DNA from: a virus | Length of the DNA stretch: 64,000 bases | Direction: 5' to 3' (one strand) | IMG/VR virus record: IMGVR_UViG_3300042914_003776 | Span: 53,751-117,750 of that record | Part shown: one piece after another, positions 1 through 6,397 of the stretch | Position numbering within the stretch: position 1 is the first letter of the stretch | How the letters are laid out: each line of letters starts with the position of its first letter | Translations under genes and position numbers: made by a program | Notes under the pieces: generated by a model | Told to the model about the DNA's origin: nothing | Databases searched by the model: none | Seen by the model: only the letters and a program-made list of their open reading frames with translations

Positions 1-132
1 ATAAGCTCTACTCCTATAGAACGTAATACTCCCATCGGCCCTGTCATGCCTTCTCTGATAGACGTAATCACCTATAAGCATGTAAGATACCTCAACCATC
101 TGACCACCATTTTCCGGGGGCGTAATAAACAT
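1..132 (-). CDS. Hypothetical protein, 5'-part only
   Basis: Open frame of 44 codons running off the left edge of the window. It begins at an ATG seven bases after an AAAGGA Shine-Dalgarno sequence. The N-terminus reads MFITPPENGG and is followed by YMLIGDYVYQRR. I do not recognise a family. It is the last gene visible in the leftward series. A TTTATATAAAGGA stretch just before the start also occurs before the genes starting at 3838 and 17335. Confidence 0.6.
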   Translation of the reverse strand, partial: MFITPPENGGQMVEVSYMLIGDYVYQRRHDRADGSITFYRSRAY

Positions 133-218
133 ATGTTTTTCCTTTATATAAAAATGAAATTTAGCTGACTGCTCTCGATAGGTCTGCCCTTAGTAGTAGG
201 GGCTTAACATCCCGTAGA

Positions 219-243
219 TAAAAAAAGGAGAAATGAATCTCCT
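219..243 (-). terminator. Terminator after tRNA-Thr
   Basis: On the minus strand AGGAGA and TCTCCT form a six-pair stem with a six-base loop, followed by a run of T. It lies just downstream of the tRNA. Confidence 0.75.
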
Positions 244-247
244 AAAA

Positions 248-318
248 ATCCCCCATGCGGAATCGAACCACAATTTCGAAGGTACAAGCTTCGCGTAATA
301 CCATTATACCATAAGGGA
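248..318 (-). tRNA. tRNA-Thr (anticodon UGU)
   Basis: Complete cloverleaf on the minus strand. The acceptor is TCCCTTA paired with TGGGGGA (wobbles included). The D-arm is GTA/TAC, the anticodon stem CGAAG/CTTCG with loop CTTGTAC (anticodon TGT), and the T-arm TGTGG/CCGCA with loop TTCGATT. No CCA is encoded. It has its own promoter (327-354) and a hairpin-plus-T terminator (219-243), so it is a one-gene transcription unit. Confidence 0.88.
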
Positions 319-326
319 GTGTATGT

Positions 327-354
327 ATTATACACCAGAAAACCGAAAAGTCAA
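327..354 (-). promoter_or_regulatory. Sigma-70-type promoter for tRNA-Thr
   Basis: TTGACT (349-354) and TATAAT (327-332) with a 16-bp spacer; the tRNA begins 9 bases after the -10 box. Confidence 0.8.
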
Positions 355-394
355 CTGACTGCTCTAAATAGGTCCGCCCTTATTAATAGGGAAA

Positions 395-421
395 TAACAC
401 CCCCTACAAGAGGGGGCGTTT
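395..421 (-). terminator. Terminator after the gene at 427-618
   Basis: On the minus strand CCCCCTC..TAGGGGG forms a strong hairpin followed by a T-rich tract, directly behind the stop codon at 427. Confidence 0.6.
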
Positions 422-426
422 TCAGC

Positions 427-618
427 TCATGCACCTACGATAAAATTCATATATCTAGGCCGGGCGATCTGTATATTCGAAATATTTTCATACTTCTCAG
501 ACAGTTCTTCCCTGCATGCTATTTCATCAACACGGGGGTCATTCTTAACCCATTCTATGATATCATAAGTAATACCAATAGCTCCAGCCCGTCGTCCGTT
601 AAAAACTACTTCTGTCAT
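427..618 (-). CDS. Hypothetical 63-residue protein
   Basis: Begins MTEVVFNGRRAG. I chose the internal ATG at 618 because AGAGGG sits seven bases before it and overlaps the stop of the upstream gene; a longer frame would extend into that gene. Third gene of a tightly packed set (801-1355, 629-799, 427-618) served by the promoter at 1399-1427. No recognisable domain; charged and probably soluble. Confidence 0.6.
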   Translation of the reverse strand: MTEVVFNGRRAGAIGITYDIIEWVKNDPRVDEIACREELSEKYENISNIQIARPRYMNFIVGA

Positions 619-628
619 TTTATACCCT

Positions 629-799
629 CTATTGAGTTTCGAATGCGCCCTGAATTTCTTCAAGGCGCTCTACACGTTCACTAATTTCCTGAAAGAACTT
701 CCTGTCCTGCTGGTAACTATACCATGACATGGCAAAAAGCACAATACATAAAGCAAGAAATAAGTAAGAAAGACACGACATTATTTGTTCAAACTTCAT
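629..799 (-). CDS. Small single-pass membrane protein (56 aa)
   Basis: N-terminus MKFEQIMSC is followed by a hydrophobic stretch (about residues 9-25, LSYLFLALCIVLFAM). The C-terminal half is charged and helical and contains ERVERLEEIQ. The ATG follows the upstream stop by one base and has AGGAT in front. Layout resembles a small phage inner-membrane protein with a short cytoplasmic or periplasmic coil; it could be an i-spanin or an accessory peptide, which I cannot decide. Confidence 0.65.
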   Translation of the reverse strand: MKFEQIMSCLSYLFLALCIVLFAMSWYSYQQDRKFFQEISERVERLEEIQGAFETQ

Positions 800-800
800 T

Positions 801-1355
801 TTATCCTACTCGCTTTCCACACGGCGAACCGTCGAGCCATTCGCATACGCCCAAAAATTCTTTCGCAATCCACCCGTTAATAACCATGTTGTTTCTGTCA
901 CGACTCAGTTCTAATAGATCTAATATCGTGACCTGACGCTCACGTTGCTTCTCGTCCTTCTGCCGATACCACCTGCCTCTCAACTCATCTCGGTCTTCCC
1001 ACGTATACGGCACATACTGCGGAGCGATGCGGCGACGATAGGCAAACCCCACGCCTTGCTTTTTGTCGCTCCGAAAGTTAATAGATTTTTCCCATCGGTT
1101 GCCGTTTAAGAATTGATCACCTTCCTCTACATCTTCGTCAGGATGCAGCAATCGCCAGCCTTCTCCGAGGTCTGGTTCGTCCTTACATTTGCTGCATGGA
1201 CTGTCTTTCCATTCGCTGATGATTTCCGAGTGATATCTAGACAACATAACCCCACTCGCCAAACCCCATACTGTATTACGATTATCTATAGCAACTACTT
1301 CGAAAGCATAATCACAGTTTTTTACTTTGTAATTCTGTCCAACTTCAACTTTCAT
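801..1355 (-). CDS. Hypothetical protein, 184 aa
   Basis: Starts MKVEVGQNYKVKN. A longer frame exists, but the promoter -10 box at 1399-1404 would place the transcript start near 1392. The ATG at 1355 has a GGGG/TAGG ribosome site. Residues about 40-70 contain SPCSKCKDEPD and GWRLLHPDEDV; the central YVPYTWEDRDELRGRWY part is aromatic and charged. The CxxC pair could bind metal. No family recognised. First gene of a three-gene unit. Confidence 0.65.
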   Translation of the reverse strand: MKVEVGQNYKVKNCDYAFEVVAIDNRNTVWGLASGVMLSRYHSEIISEWKDSPCSKCKDEPDLGEGWRLLHPDEDVEEGDQFLNGNRWEKSINFRSDKKQGVGFAYRRRIAPQYVPYTWEDRDELRGRWYRQKDEKQRERQVTILDLLELSRDRNNMVINGWIAKEFLGVCEWLDGSPCGKRVG

Positions 1356-1398
1356 CCTATACCCCATATCTAAATAGAAAAAAATCTTTAACACACCA

Positions 1399-1427
1399 AT
1401 TATAAATATATATCGTATAAAAGTCAA
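1399..1427 (-). promoter_or_regulatory. Early promoter for 1355-427 unit
   Basis: TTGACT (1422-1427), 17-bp spacer containing ACGATATAT, TATAAT (1399-1404). Confidence 0.75.
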
Positions 1428-1475
1428 TAGAACATTAGAAGAAAGGGGAAGAAAGTTATGTACCACCCATAACTA

Positions 1476-1551
1476 CACCCCCCAACAGAGGGGACCCGGC
1501 CGGCCCGGCCCCCCCATTCGGGGGAGCCCCTCTCGGGGCTCCTCCTTTTGG
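1476..1551 (-). terminator. GC-rich composite terminator, copy 1
   Basis: Contains the recurring core ACCCGGCCGGCCCGG (1494-1508) flanked by CCCC..GGGG hairpins, including AGCCCCTCTCGGGGCT. It separates the gene ending at 1553/1635 from the promoter at 1399-1427. Confidence 0.65.
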
Positions 1552-1552
1552 G

Positions 1553-1651
1553 CTACCGTTCATTTCTGCCAGCTAGTACACCGATGATAAACAAAACAGC
1601 AATGAACAAAAATACATGTACACTGCCATCTTGACTATACAGCATTGGCAT
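1553..1651 (-). CDS. Small membrane peptide (32 aa)
   Basis: Reads MPMLYSQDGS, a hydrophobic core VFLFIAVLFIIGVLAG, then a charged RNER tail. It overlaps the 3' end of the DUF932 gene in another frame. An in-frame ATG at 1645 is an alternative start. One transmembrane helix with a positive end is typical of phage micro-proteins, but coding is not proven at this size. Confidence 0.45.
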   Translation of the reverse strand: MPMLYSQDGSVHVFLFIAVLFIIGVLAGRNER

Positions 1652-2582
1652 ACTCCATAGCTAGCTCCAAGGCAGTATCGTTAGTTTGACCGTTAGGCCC
1701 AAACCAGAGCGAACTCATGCGGTTATTAGAGTTACGTGAAGCATCATAGTTAAGGTACTGATTAACGCTGTTATATGCAGCCCACCAAGTACCGGAAGCG
1801 GTCTTCTGATAGTCATGATCGATCAAGTCGATAATGTTGTTCATCGTATTTTTGGTACGGGTGGACAAATCGGCTTCTTCGACGCGATCCTTACCCAAAA
1901 CAGCCTTGACGTACTTGCGAACGTCCGATTGGTTGAACATGCGAGAAGCCAAGAATCGGAACTGTTCGGCAGTCGCCTCAAATTCGGCATCGATATTGTT
2001 CATGACTTCATGCAACTTATCGAGAGCCATCTTGCTCGACTTGGTATGTCGAACGCGAACCAACTTGGAGGCATTAGACCCATGAGCCATTGCCAACGTA
2101 TTGGCACATACGATACGGATAGGCGTATAGCCTACACGAATCGCCAACGTACCATCGTGCGAATTGGACAGCATTAGGTACTTTAGCACCTCGTCGCCTG
2201 CAACGATTTCCGAAGGGGCTCGGTTGATCTTAGCCATCACCCAAATACGCTTTCCCTCATCGAGAGAACCGGCGGTTTCTAGGGCAACTTCGCCCGTTTC
2301 GATAAACGGGTTAAACCAACTGAAGGCGTCACGATTCTGGAGCGGTTGGTATCGTGGGCCGACCACACCAAGAATCTTTGTAACGTCACCGACTTGACGA
2401 CAAACCGCATTGGCTGGGGCATCGAGACCCGTCTTAGTTACAAGCGGGAGCAACGAAACGTCCCAATCAAGCCCGGCTAGCTTGATGCCTTCTTCGATGG
2501 TTGGCGGGCCGTCGAGAATCTCGCCCAAACCGTGCCAAGGGGTTTCCGTAACGCTGAACATGTTTTCAATCATAGCTGGCAT
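1635..2582 (-). CDS. DUF932 (phage/plasmid-like TIGR03299) protein
   Basis: 315 residues. The start at 2582 is preceded by AGAGGTG. Family signatures are visible: an N-terminal TPWHGLGEIL, then WDVSLLPL, VGPRYQPLQN near residue 75, AFSWFNPFIE, and a central LMLSNSHDGTLAIRVGYTPIRIVCANTL; the C-terminus has TWWAAYNSVNQYL. DUF932 proteins are common in large phages and plasmids and their biochemical role is not settled. This is the largest early gene but one in the first 10 kb and has its own consensus promoter (2622-2650). Confidence 0.88.
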   Translation of the reverse strand: MPAMIENMFSVTETPWHGLGEILDGPPTIEEGIKLAGLDWDVSLLPLVTKTGLDAPANAVCRQVGDVTKILGVVGPRYQPLQNRDAFSWFNPFIETGEVALETAGSLDEGKRIWVMAKINRAPSEIVAGDEVLKYLMLSNSHDGTLAIRVGYTPIRIVCANTLAMAHGSNASKLVRVRHTKSSKMALDKLHEVMNNIDAEFEATAEQFRFLASRMFNQSDVRKYVKAVLGKDRVEEADLSTRTKNTMNNIIDLIDHDYQKTASGTWWAAYNSVNQYLNYDASRNSNNRMSSLWFGPNGQTNDTALELAMEYANAV

Positions 2583-2621
2583 AAAGCACCTCTCAAAACA
2601 AAAAATAAACTCAACACTCAA

Positions 2622-2650
2622 ATTATAAGGTAAACACAAACAAAAGTCAA
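2622..2650 (-). promoter_or_regulatory. Early promoter for DUF932 gene
   Basis: TTGACT (2645-2650), 17-bp spacer, TATAAT (2622-2627). The stop codon of the upstream gene lies inside the -35 box. Confidence 0.75.
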
Positions 2651-2886
2651 TCGAATTCTTCGGAATCTTCTTCGGAATCTTCCGCGAACATCTTATCCCA
2701 GCAGGCACCACAAATACCACTGAGAAGCATTTCCCGTTGATCCGCTGGGATGTACCATAGGGCGTTTTGAATCAACACGCCACAGTCTTTCCACAGATCG
2801 TAGTCTTCCGACATGATTTCGAACTTGACATTCGTACCGCATTGGATACAATTACGTGAAATGTCCATTTTGGGTAGTCTAATCAT
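2647..2886 (-). CDS. Small zinc-ribbon-like acidic protein (79 aa)
   Basis: MIRLPKMDISRN then CIQC (about residues 13-16) and CGAC (about 60-63) suggest a four-cysteine metal site. The tail is strongly acidic (EDSEEDSEEFD). The ATG at 2886 has AAAGGAG in front; a longer frame from 2916 would start upstream of the probable transcript start. The acidic tail plus zinc knuckle could suit a protein-binding inhibitor, but that is inference. Confidence 0.7.
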   Translation of the reverse strand: MIRLPKMDISRNCIQCGTNVKFEIMSEDYDLWKDCGVLIQNALWYIPADQREMLLSGICGACWDKMFAEDSEEDSEEFD

Positions 2887-2907
2887 TGCTTTCTCCTTTG
2901 TCCTTTC

Positions 2908-2935
2908 ATTGTACAATAAATATCGGCAAAGTCAA
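2908..2935 (-). promoter_or_regulatory. Early promoter
   Basis: TTGACT (2930-2935), spacer with GCCGATA, TACAAT (2908-2913), 16-bp spacing; drives the gene starting at 2886. Confidence 0.7.
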
Positions 2936-2971
2936 GGGGCGGGCTTTAAAAAAAGAAAAAATATTTTATGA

Positions 2972-3025
2972 CCCCCCAGAAGAAGATCCCCCAAAAGAGG
3001 GGGCCGGGCCGGCCGGGCCCACCCC
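2972..3025 (-). terminator. GC-rich composite terminator, copy 2
   Basis: Core GCCGGGCCGGCCGGGCCC at 3003-3020 is the same motif as the other copies in the opposite orientation. CCCCC/GGGGG arms flank it and a T-rich stretch follows on the minus strand. Confidence 0.6.
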
Positions 3026-3046
3026 AAAGTAGGGTAAAAAATTTTA

Positions 3047-3090
3047 TAAAAAAAACCTACGATCTCGCTTCACAGCGATACCGTAGGTCA
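3047..3090 (-). terminator. Rho-independent terminator
   Basis: CCTACG..CGTAGG stem with an inner TATCGC/GCGA arm and a run of eight T, just after the stop at 3100. Confidence 0.8.
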
Positions 3091-3099
3091 CACAAAGGA

Positions 3100-3372
3100 T
3101 CAGAAGAAACGACCCAGAAACTTCGGTAATTTCAAATACCATGCCATTCTATCGGAATAGTATTTGCGATAACCTTTACGTTCTCTAAGAGTAACTAATT
3201 TAGTTCCTCTGAAGAACTCTGGATCATCTTGCCGGTACTTGCTATGCAAGTTAAGCCGGGCGTATTGTTGCTTAGTTAACTGTTGAATGTCCTCAATCTT
3301 ACCAACCCTGAAGCTACCACCGTTTACTGGTTGACAATACCAGCACAAGATTACATCGTCTTTTTGTACCAT
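3100..3372 (-). CDS. Hypothetical 90-residue basic protein
   Basis: MVQKDDVILCWYCQPVNGGSF followed by a basic central part (KQQYARLNLHSKYRQ) and an aromatic C-terminus (RMAWYLKLPKF). AGGAGA precedes the ATG at 3372. It forms a single-gene cassette: promoter 3393-3420, gene, terminator 3047-3090. No family recognised. Confidence 0.68.
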   Translation of the reverse strand: MVQKDDVILCWYCQPVNGGSFRVGKIEDIQQLTKQQYARLNLHSKYRQDDPEFFRGTKLVTLRERKGYRKYYSDRMAWYLKLPKFLGRFF

Positions 3373-3392
3373 AACTTTCTCCTTATGTCACT

Positions 3393-3420
3393 ATTATACA
3401 TTATCGGCAAAAGATGTCAA
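3393..3420 (-). promoter_or_regulatory. Early promoter
   Basis: TTGACA (3415-3420), 16-bp spacer with GCCGATAA, TATAAT (3393-3398). Confidence 0.85.
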
Positions 3421-3490
3421 GTACTTTTAGAAAAATCCATGCTAGAAATTACCCCAATTAGAATTAAAACAATTAAAAAAATAAATGAAA

Positions 3491-3838
3491 TCATATGAAA
3501 TCTTTCTTTAGTCTCAATACTTCATAAGTAAGCCCGGTCACCCCTTTAATTCTTTGGGGTACGCAAATATTTAATTCTTTTGTTCTTAATGCACCAAACC
3601 ACCCCTTGTAATATAAAACGACGTTGAGAGTCCAGCCGTCCGGCACGAAAAATCGCAACCTATCCTTGTTGATATGGTTAACATTATCATAGCGCACAAC
3701 ATAGTCGGAGTCAAGACCTACGGCACGATATGTAACGGGTTTCCATAGCCACGATTTGGGCAAATTAACTAAAACCTCATGATGAGATCCCTGCTTTCTA
3801 ATTAAGACATACGAAAAAAACAATGAACTAAACCACAT
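3491..3838 (-). CDS. Hypothetical protein with hydrophobic N-terminus (115 aa)
   Basis: N-terminus MWFSSLFFSYVLIRKQ could be a signal anchor. The rest is beta-like and aromatic (WKPVTYRAVGLDSDYVVRY, WTLNVVLYYKGWFG). AAGGAT precedes the start. No TTGACA promoter is visible upstream; instead TTTATATAAAGGAT overlaps the T-run of the terminator before it. Function unknown. Confidence 0.6.
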   Translation of the reverse strand: MWFSSLFFSYVLIRKQGSHHEVLVNLPKSWLWKPVTYRAVGLDSDYVVRYDNVNHINKDRLRFFVPDGWTLNVVLYYKGWFGALRTKELNICVPQRIKGVTGLTYEVLRLKKDFI

Positions 3839-3859
3839 TTTATTTATCCTTTATATAAA

Positions 3860-3890
3860 AAAAGGGGCCCCATTTCTGAGACCCCCCTAC
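3860..3890 (-). terminator. Rho-independent terminator
   Basis: GGGGTCTC..GGGGCCCC eight-pair stem (two G-T) followed by seven T on the minus strand, after the gene ending at 3905. Confidence 0.8.
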
Positions 3891-3904
3891 TCTGTCGATT
3901 TTGC

Positions 3905-4207
3905 TTATTCTTTGTTGTAGACTTTAACGACTTCTACAGCCAAGCCTGAAACGGCCTGTGGTGCTTCTAGATCGCCAAGATTAAACTGCAAGCTTGCAGA
4001 GGCGTCCTGAGTACCGTCTGTTACGGTATGAACAACGACGTAGTCAGTCTTTTGTGAAAGTCCTTCTAGAACTACACTATCAACTGCGGCGTCTAGCGTG
4101 ACTTCAGATACAACACCGCCATCAACGGTCTTGAGCACAACCACCTGAGAAACAACATCTTGCGAAACCGACAAAACCCAACTTACTTTTACATCTGCTA
4201 CCATCAT
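3905..4207 (-). CDS. Fibronectin/Ig-like single-domain protein (100 aa)
   Basis: Valine-rich alternating pattern (VKVSWVLSVSQD, DYVVVHTVTDGTQ, AVSGLAVEVVKVYNK) typical of a beta-sandwich such as a fibronectin type III-like fold. AAGGAG lies eight bases before the ATG at 4207. No transmembrane segment. Such domains often decorate virions, which would be unusual in this early arm; alternatively it is an intracellular binder. Family assignment is by pattern only. Confidence 0.6.
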   Translation of the reverse strand: MMVADVKVSWVLSVSQDVVSQVVVLKTVDGGVVSEVTLDAAVDSVVLEGLSQKTDYVVVHTVTDGTQDASASLQFNLGDLEAPQAVSGLAVEVVKVYNKE

Positions 4208-4281
4208 AGATAAATCTCCTTAAAATAAAAAAGTGAAAGCCTACTATATAATACCCAAAAACCGGGCACTATAATATTATT

Positions 4282-4452
4282 TTATAATAAAGATTCCACT
4301 TCGGAAAGAGTTAATAGCAGACTCATGGTGTCGTTCATTACATTAGCGTGCCATTCCCCACGTAACTTAACGAAACGGGTACAAGTGTACTCCGAGTTAC
4401 CCGAACCTTCGGTGAAAACAACAATTTTACTACCAATGCCAAAAAGTTTCAT
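4282..4452 (-). CDS. Hypothetical 56-residue protein
   Basis: Reads MKLFGIGSKIVVFTEGSGNS then TCTRFVKLRGEWHANVM and a leucine-rich end. AGGAG is eight bases before the ATG and overlaps the previous stop, so it is co-transcribed with the gene at 4456-4737. Small beta-strand-rich protein, no family recognised. Confidence 0.6.
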   Translation of the reverse strand: MKLFGIGSKIVVFTEGSGNSEYTCTRFVKLRGEWHANVMNDTMSLLLTLSEVESLL

Positions 4453-4455
4453 AAA

Positions 4456-4737
4456 CTATTCTCCTGAACCCTGTAATAAGTTTGACTCTTCTATTGTATC
4501 GTCTTGATCTTCTTTGTCAAGCTCGTCAATAAAATTTTCTATAGCATAATCAAAAGTTGGTCCGATAGAAGGATACATACTATAAACGTTGTCGTCAACC
4601 AACGATCCCCCAGCCTTCCATCGTTCATATTCTTCGGGCGCATAATCTTTAATAAACTGCTTAATAGACTTATAATCACGCATAAAGTTATTAAACATAT
4701 CCTGCATTTCATCTGGATCTAAACCTAAGTAGCTCAT
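4456..4737 (-). CDS. Hypothetical acidic 93-residue protein
   Basis: MSYLGLDPDEMQDMFNNFM, an all-helical N-terminal part, then EEYERWKAGG and an acidic tail (ELDKEDQDDTIEES). AAAGGAT precedes the start. First gene after the promoter at 4768-4796 and probably translated with 4282-4452. Function unknown. Confidence 0.65.
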   Translation of the reverse strand: MSYLGLDPDEMQDMFNNFMRDYKSIKQFIKDYAPEEYERWKAGGSLVDDNVYSMYPSIGPTFDYAIENFIDELDKEDQDDTIEESNLLQGSGE

Positions 4738-4767
4738 ACTATATCCTTTATTAAAGTATTTACCTTA

Positions 4768-4796
4768 ATTATACACTAGGGGCCGACTATTGTCAA
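4768..4796 (-). promoter_or_regulatory. Early promoter
   Basis: TTGACA (4791-4796), 17-bp spacer, TATAAT (4768-4773). Confidence 0.8.
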
Positions 4797-4848
4797 GAGC
4801 AAAAACTAAAATCCTACTGACTATTTTCCGTCACGGTCGCCCCTATTA

Positions 4849-4965
4849 TTAGGGGGATAACAGCCCCAGAAATAGGTTCTTGAAAAACACAACCGTAATA
4901 ACAAAAAAAGAAACATAAGTCCAGATAATAGAAATAATCTGAATAATTAAGCTGACTGCTCTCAT
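4849..4965 (-). CDS. Membrane micro-protein (38 aa)
   Basis: MRAVSLIIQIISIIWTYVSF followed by FVITVVFFKNLFLGLL: almost entirely hydrophobic, one or two membrane passes. GGAGG lies five bases before the ATG and a consensus promoter at 4979-5006. The stop codon falls inside a CCCCTA..TAGGGG hairpin repeat. The first codons (AGAGCAGTCAGC) match non-coding sequence near 175 and 360, suggesting that this 5' region has been copied elsewhere. Confidence 0.6.
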   Translation of the reverse strand: MRAVSLIIQIISIIWTYVSFFVITVVFFKNLFLGLLSP

Positions 4966-4978
4966 ATTGTCCTCCAGT

Positions 4979-5006
4979 ATTATACTATATCGGCCTTTAC
5001 TGTCAA
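4979..5006 (-). promoter_or_regulatory. Early promoter
   Basis: TTGACA (5001-5006), spacer with GCCGATA, TATAAT (4979-4984), 16-bp spacing. Confidence 0.82.
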
Positions 5007-5045
5007 TAGCTTGAGAATATTTTTTCTTTATTTTAAGCCCCACTT

Positions 5046-5085
5046 TAGAGGGGGCCCGGCCGGCCCGGTCCCCCCTTTCGGGGGG
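5046..5085 (-). terminator. GC-rich composite terminator, copy 3
   Basis: Core GGGCCCGGCCGGCCCGG (5053-5069) with a GGGGGA..CCCCCC arm pair; lies between the structured RNA terminator and the promoter at 4979. Confidence 0.6.
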
Positions 5086-5102
5086 ATCTTGGTGGCATAC
5101 AT

Positions 5103-5132
5103 AAAAAAAGGGGCCCTCCGTCGAGAGCCCCT
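5103..5132 (-). terminator. Rho-independent terminator of the 5.1-5.6 kb transcript
   Basis: GGGGCTCT..GGAGGGCCCC stem then seven T on the minus strand. Confidence 0.85.
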
Positions 5133-5640
5133 AAGTTATAGTTATATGTTTGGCTTGTAGCTTACCGCAGTATCTACAATTTTTAAACTCTTGCGAGTGC
5201 CAGATTCTTAATCACTCACCACTATTTTTTCTCTTTCAAGTGGGTCAAGGTGGGCGAATTATTAGGTTTATCCCGAAACCGGATGTTTAAAGTTGTCCCA
5301 AAACCGGCCTTTTTACCTCACCGAGAGGCGTTTTAGGTTGTCGCTAACCGGATGCCTCGCCATCGGCCCAAATGGCATTTACTTTTTAACGTGACAAAGG
5401 CTAACGACACGGATGGTTAAGCCATCAGCTTTCCGGAAGTTGCTAGTGCTGGAATCGAACCAACATACAACCATTCTAGCAAACGGCTATTCGCTGCATT
5501 ACCACGTTGCCAACGTCTCCCATTTTTGCTTCATATGCAAATAGGATGCTGGGATTTTGCACCCTTGTTTTAACGAGAAGAAGGGCCCTTTTTCTAATTC
5601 TCCGACCAGCTCTAGACTGGATTGGCAGCTTCTCTTCCTC
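5133..5640 (-). ncRNA. Structured untranslated transcript with tRNA-like parts
   Basis: A consensus promoter (5648-5675) and a strong terminator (5103-5132) delimit about 510 bases with no convincing protein frame. The minus strand shows a canonical T-arm (GTTGG-TTCGATT-CCAGC, 5448-5464), a D-arm-like GCA..TGC hairpin, and a TTTGC-ATATGAA-GCAAA hairpin (5525-5541). I could not assemble one full cloverleaf: no standard seven-pair acceptor closes around the T-arm. Downstream are three spaced repeats ending in AACCGG (+ strand; 5264-5282, 5291-5307, 5335-5351). Just before the terminator a start-less frame encodes NCRYCGKLQ, perhaps a gene remnant. It could be degenerate tRNAs, a tmRNA-like RNA or a regulatory RNA. 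Confidence 0.45.
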
Positions 5641-5647
5641 TCTTTTT

Positions 5648-5675
5648 ATTATACCACTATCTTTATCGTTGTCAA
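5648..5675 (-). promoter_or_regulatory. Promoter of the structured transcript
   Basis: TTGACA (5670-5675), 16-bp spacer, TATAAT (5648-5653). Confidence 0.82.
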
Positions 5676-5685
5676 GTACAAACTA

Positions 5686-5922
5686 TCAAAATCCTACGAA
5701 TTCCATCTCAAGATCAATAGAAGCCAGTCTAGCTATTGAACCATTTTTAAGTTTAGCTGTTACTTCACCGGTTGAGTCACAAATGGATTGAATTTCAGCA
5801 TCTTCTAAATCTTGTTCCGTATACGATACATCTTCCAATTCAGCATCATCAATCCATGCGGTTCCATCATTGCAGTAATAGTCAGCCCTGATTGAATACT
5901 TCCAGCCGTTGATTGGTTTCAT
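5686..5922 (-). CDS. Hypothetical acidic 78-residue protein
   Basis: MKPINGWKYSIRADYYCNDG then an acidic middle (DDAELEDVSYTEQDLEDAE) and a beta-like end (VTAKLKNGSIARL). AAAGGG precedes the start. It follows 5933-6148 by ten bases and is probably the last gene of the transcript that begins with the tRNA-like RNA. No family recognised. Confidence 0.65.
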   Translation of the reverse strand: MKPINGWKYSIRADYYCNDGTAWIDDAELEDVSYTEQDLEDAEIQSICDSTGEVTAKLKNGSIARLASIDLEMEFVGF

Positions 5923-5932
5923 TGTTAGCCCT

Positions 5933-6148
5933 TTATGGATCTTCGTTTTCTAGCGTTTCAGTATCGTAATCTTCTAGCTCTAAATTAAGAGCCTTTGCGA
6001 TGATTTCACAGTCCCAAGCCATCATATCGAAACCCTCTAGACCCTCATCCGTGCTATAATCCCAAACTCCGTCAAGAGCGTCATAGCATGAATTTCGTAG
6101 GCGCTGTAATGCGTCTTTGACTTCTTTCAATTTTTCTGTGTCAATCAT
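5933..6148 (-). CDS. Small helical protein (71 aa), paralogue of 7288-7503
   Basis: Starts MIDTEKLKEVKDALQRLRNS with GAAAGG before the ATG at 6148. It shares length (71 residues) and a C-terminal pattern (C-x2-IA-x2-L-x4-LED) with the protein at 7288-7503. Two-helix, acidic, likely soluble. It lies directly downstream of the tRNA-like RNA in the same transcription unit. Confidence 0.65.
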   Translation of the reverse strand: MIDTEKLKEVKDALQRLRNSCYDALDGVWDYSTDEGLEGFDMMAWDCEIIAKALNLELEDYDTETLENEDP

Positions 6149-6174
6149 AATATACCTTTCTAAAGTAAAAAAGC

Positions 6175-6356
6175 GGGGAATGGTTGGATTCGAACCAACA
6201 TAAAGGCTTGATGATTGCCCCAAGACTTTTTAGATATTTTCTCTCGCGTCCATCACTGGGATTCATCACTTCCACATTTCCGACGCGATACCTTTTTTCT
6301 AAAAATTCTTGACCGTAGGTTTAATGCTACGTGCTTTGCCGTTAAGCTACATCCCC
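6175..6356 (-). ncRNA. tRNA-like RNA with 114-nt insertion
   Basis: Ends form a tRNA: acceptor GGGGATG/CATTCCC (seven pairs, one G-T), D-arm GCTT/AAGC, and T-arm GTTGG-TTCGAAT-CCAAC. A CGTAG/CTACG stem sits in the anticodon position but with an eight-base loop CATTAAAC, which would hold TAA (Leu) after a U33. Between this stem and the T-arm lie 114 extra bases folding as CAAGA-A-TTTTTAGA with TCTAAAAA-G-TCTTG, enclosing CGCGTC/GACGCG. This is too short for a usual tmRNA and lacks clear group I intron signals. The promoter at 6370-6397 would start the RNA almost exactly at its first base. Confidence 0.6.
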
Positions 6357-6369
6357 GTGTTGTTCTTCT

Positions 6370-6397
6370 ATTATACATTATCGACTGTCGTTGTCAA
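6370..6397 (-). promoter_or_regulatory. Promoter of the tRNA-like RNA
   Basis: TTGACA (6392-6397), 16-bp spacer with CGATAA, TATAAT (6370-6375); overlaps the last codons of the glycosylase gene. Confidence 0.83.

Noticed and set aside
5525-5541. tRNA with anticodon loop ATATGAA
   Set aside because: The hairpin has the right size but no D-arm, T-arm or acceptor can be placed around it.
5507-5791. Plus-strand frames of 94 and 60 residues
   Set aside because: They lie antisense to the structured transcript and its promoter; composition and absence of a ribosome site argue against coding.
6175-6356. Standard tmRNA
   Set aside because: Only 182 nt, no recognisable tag reading frame ending in Ala-Ala and no pseudoknot chain seen.
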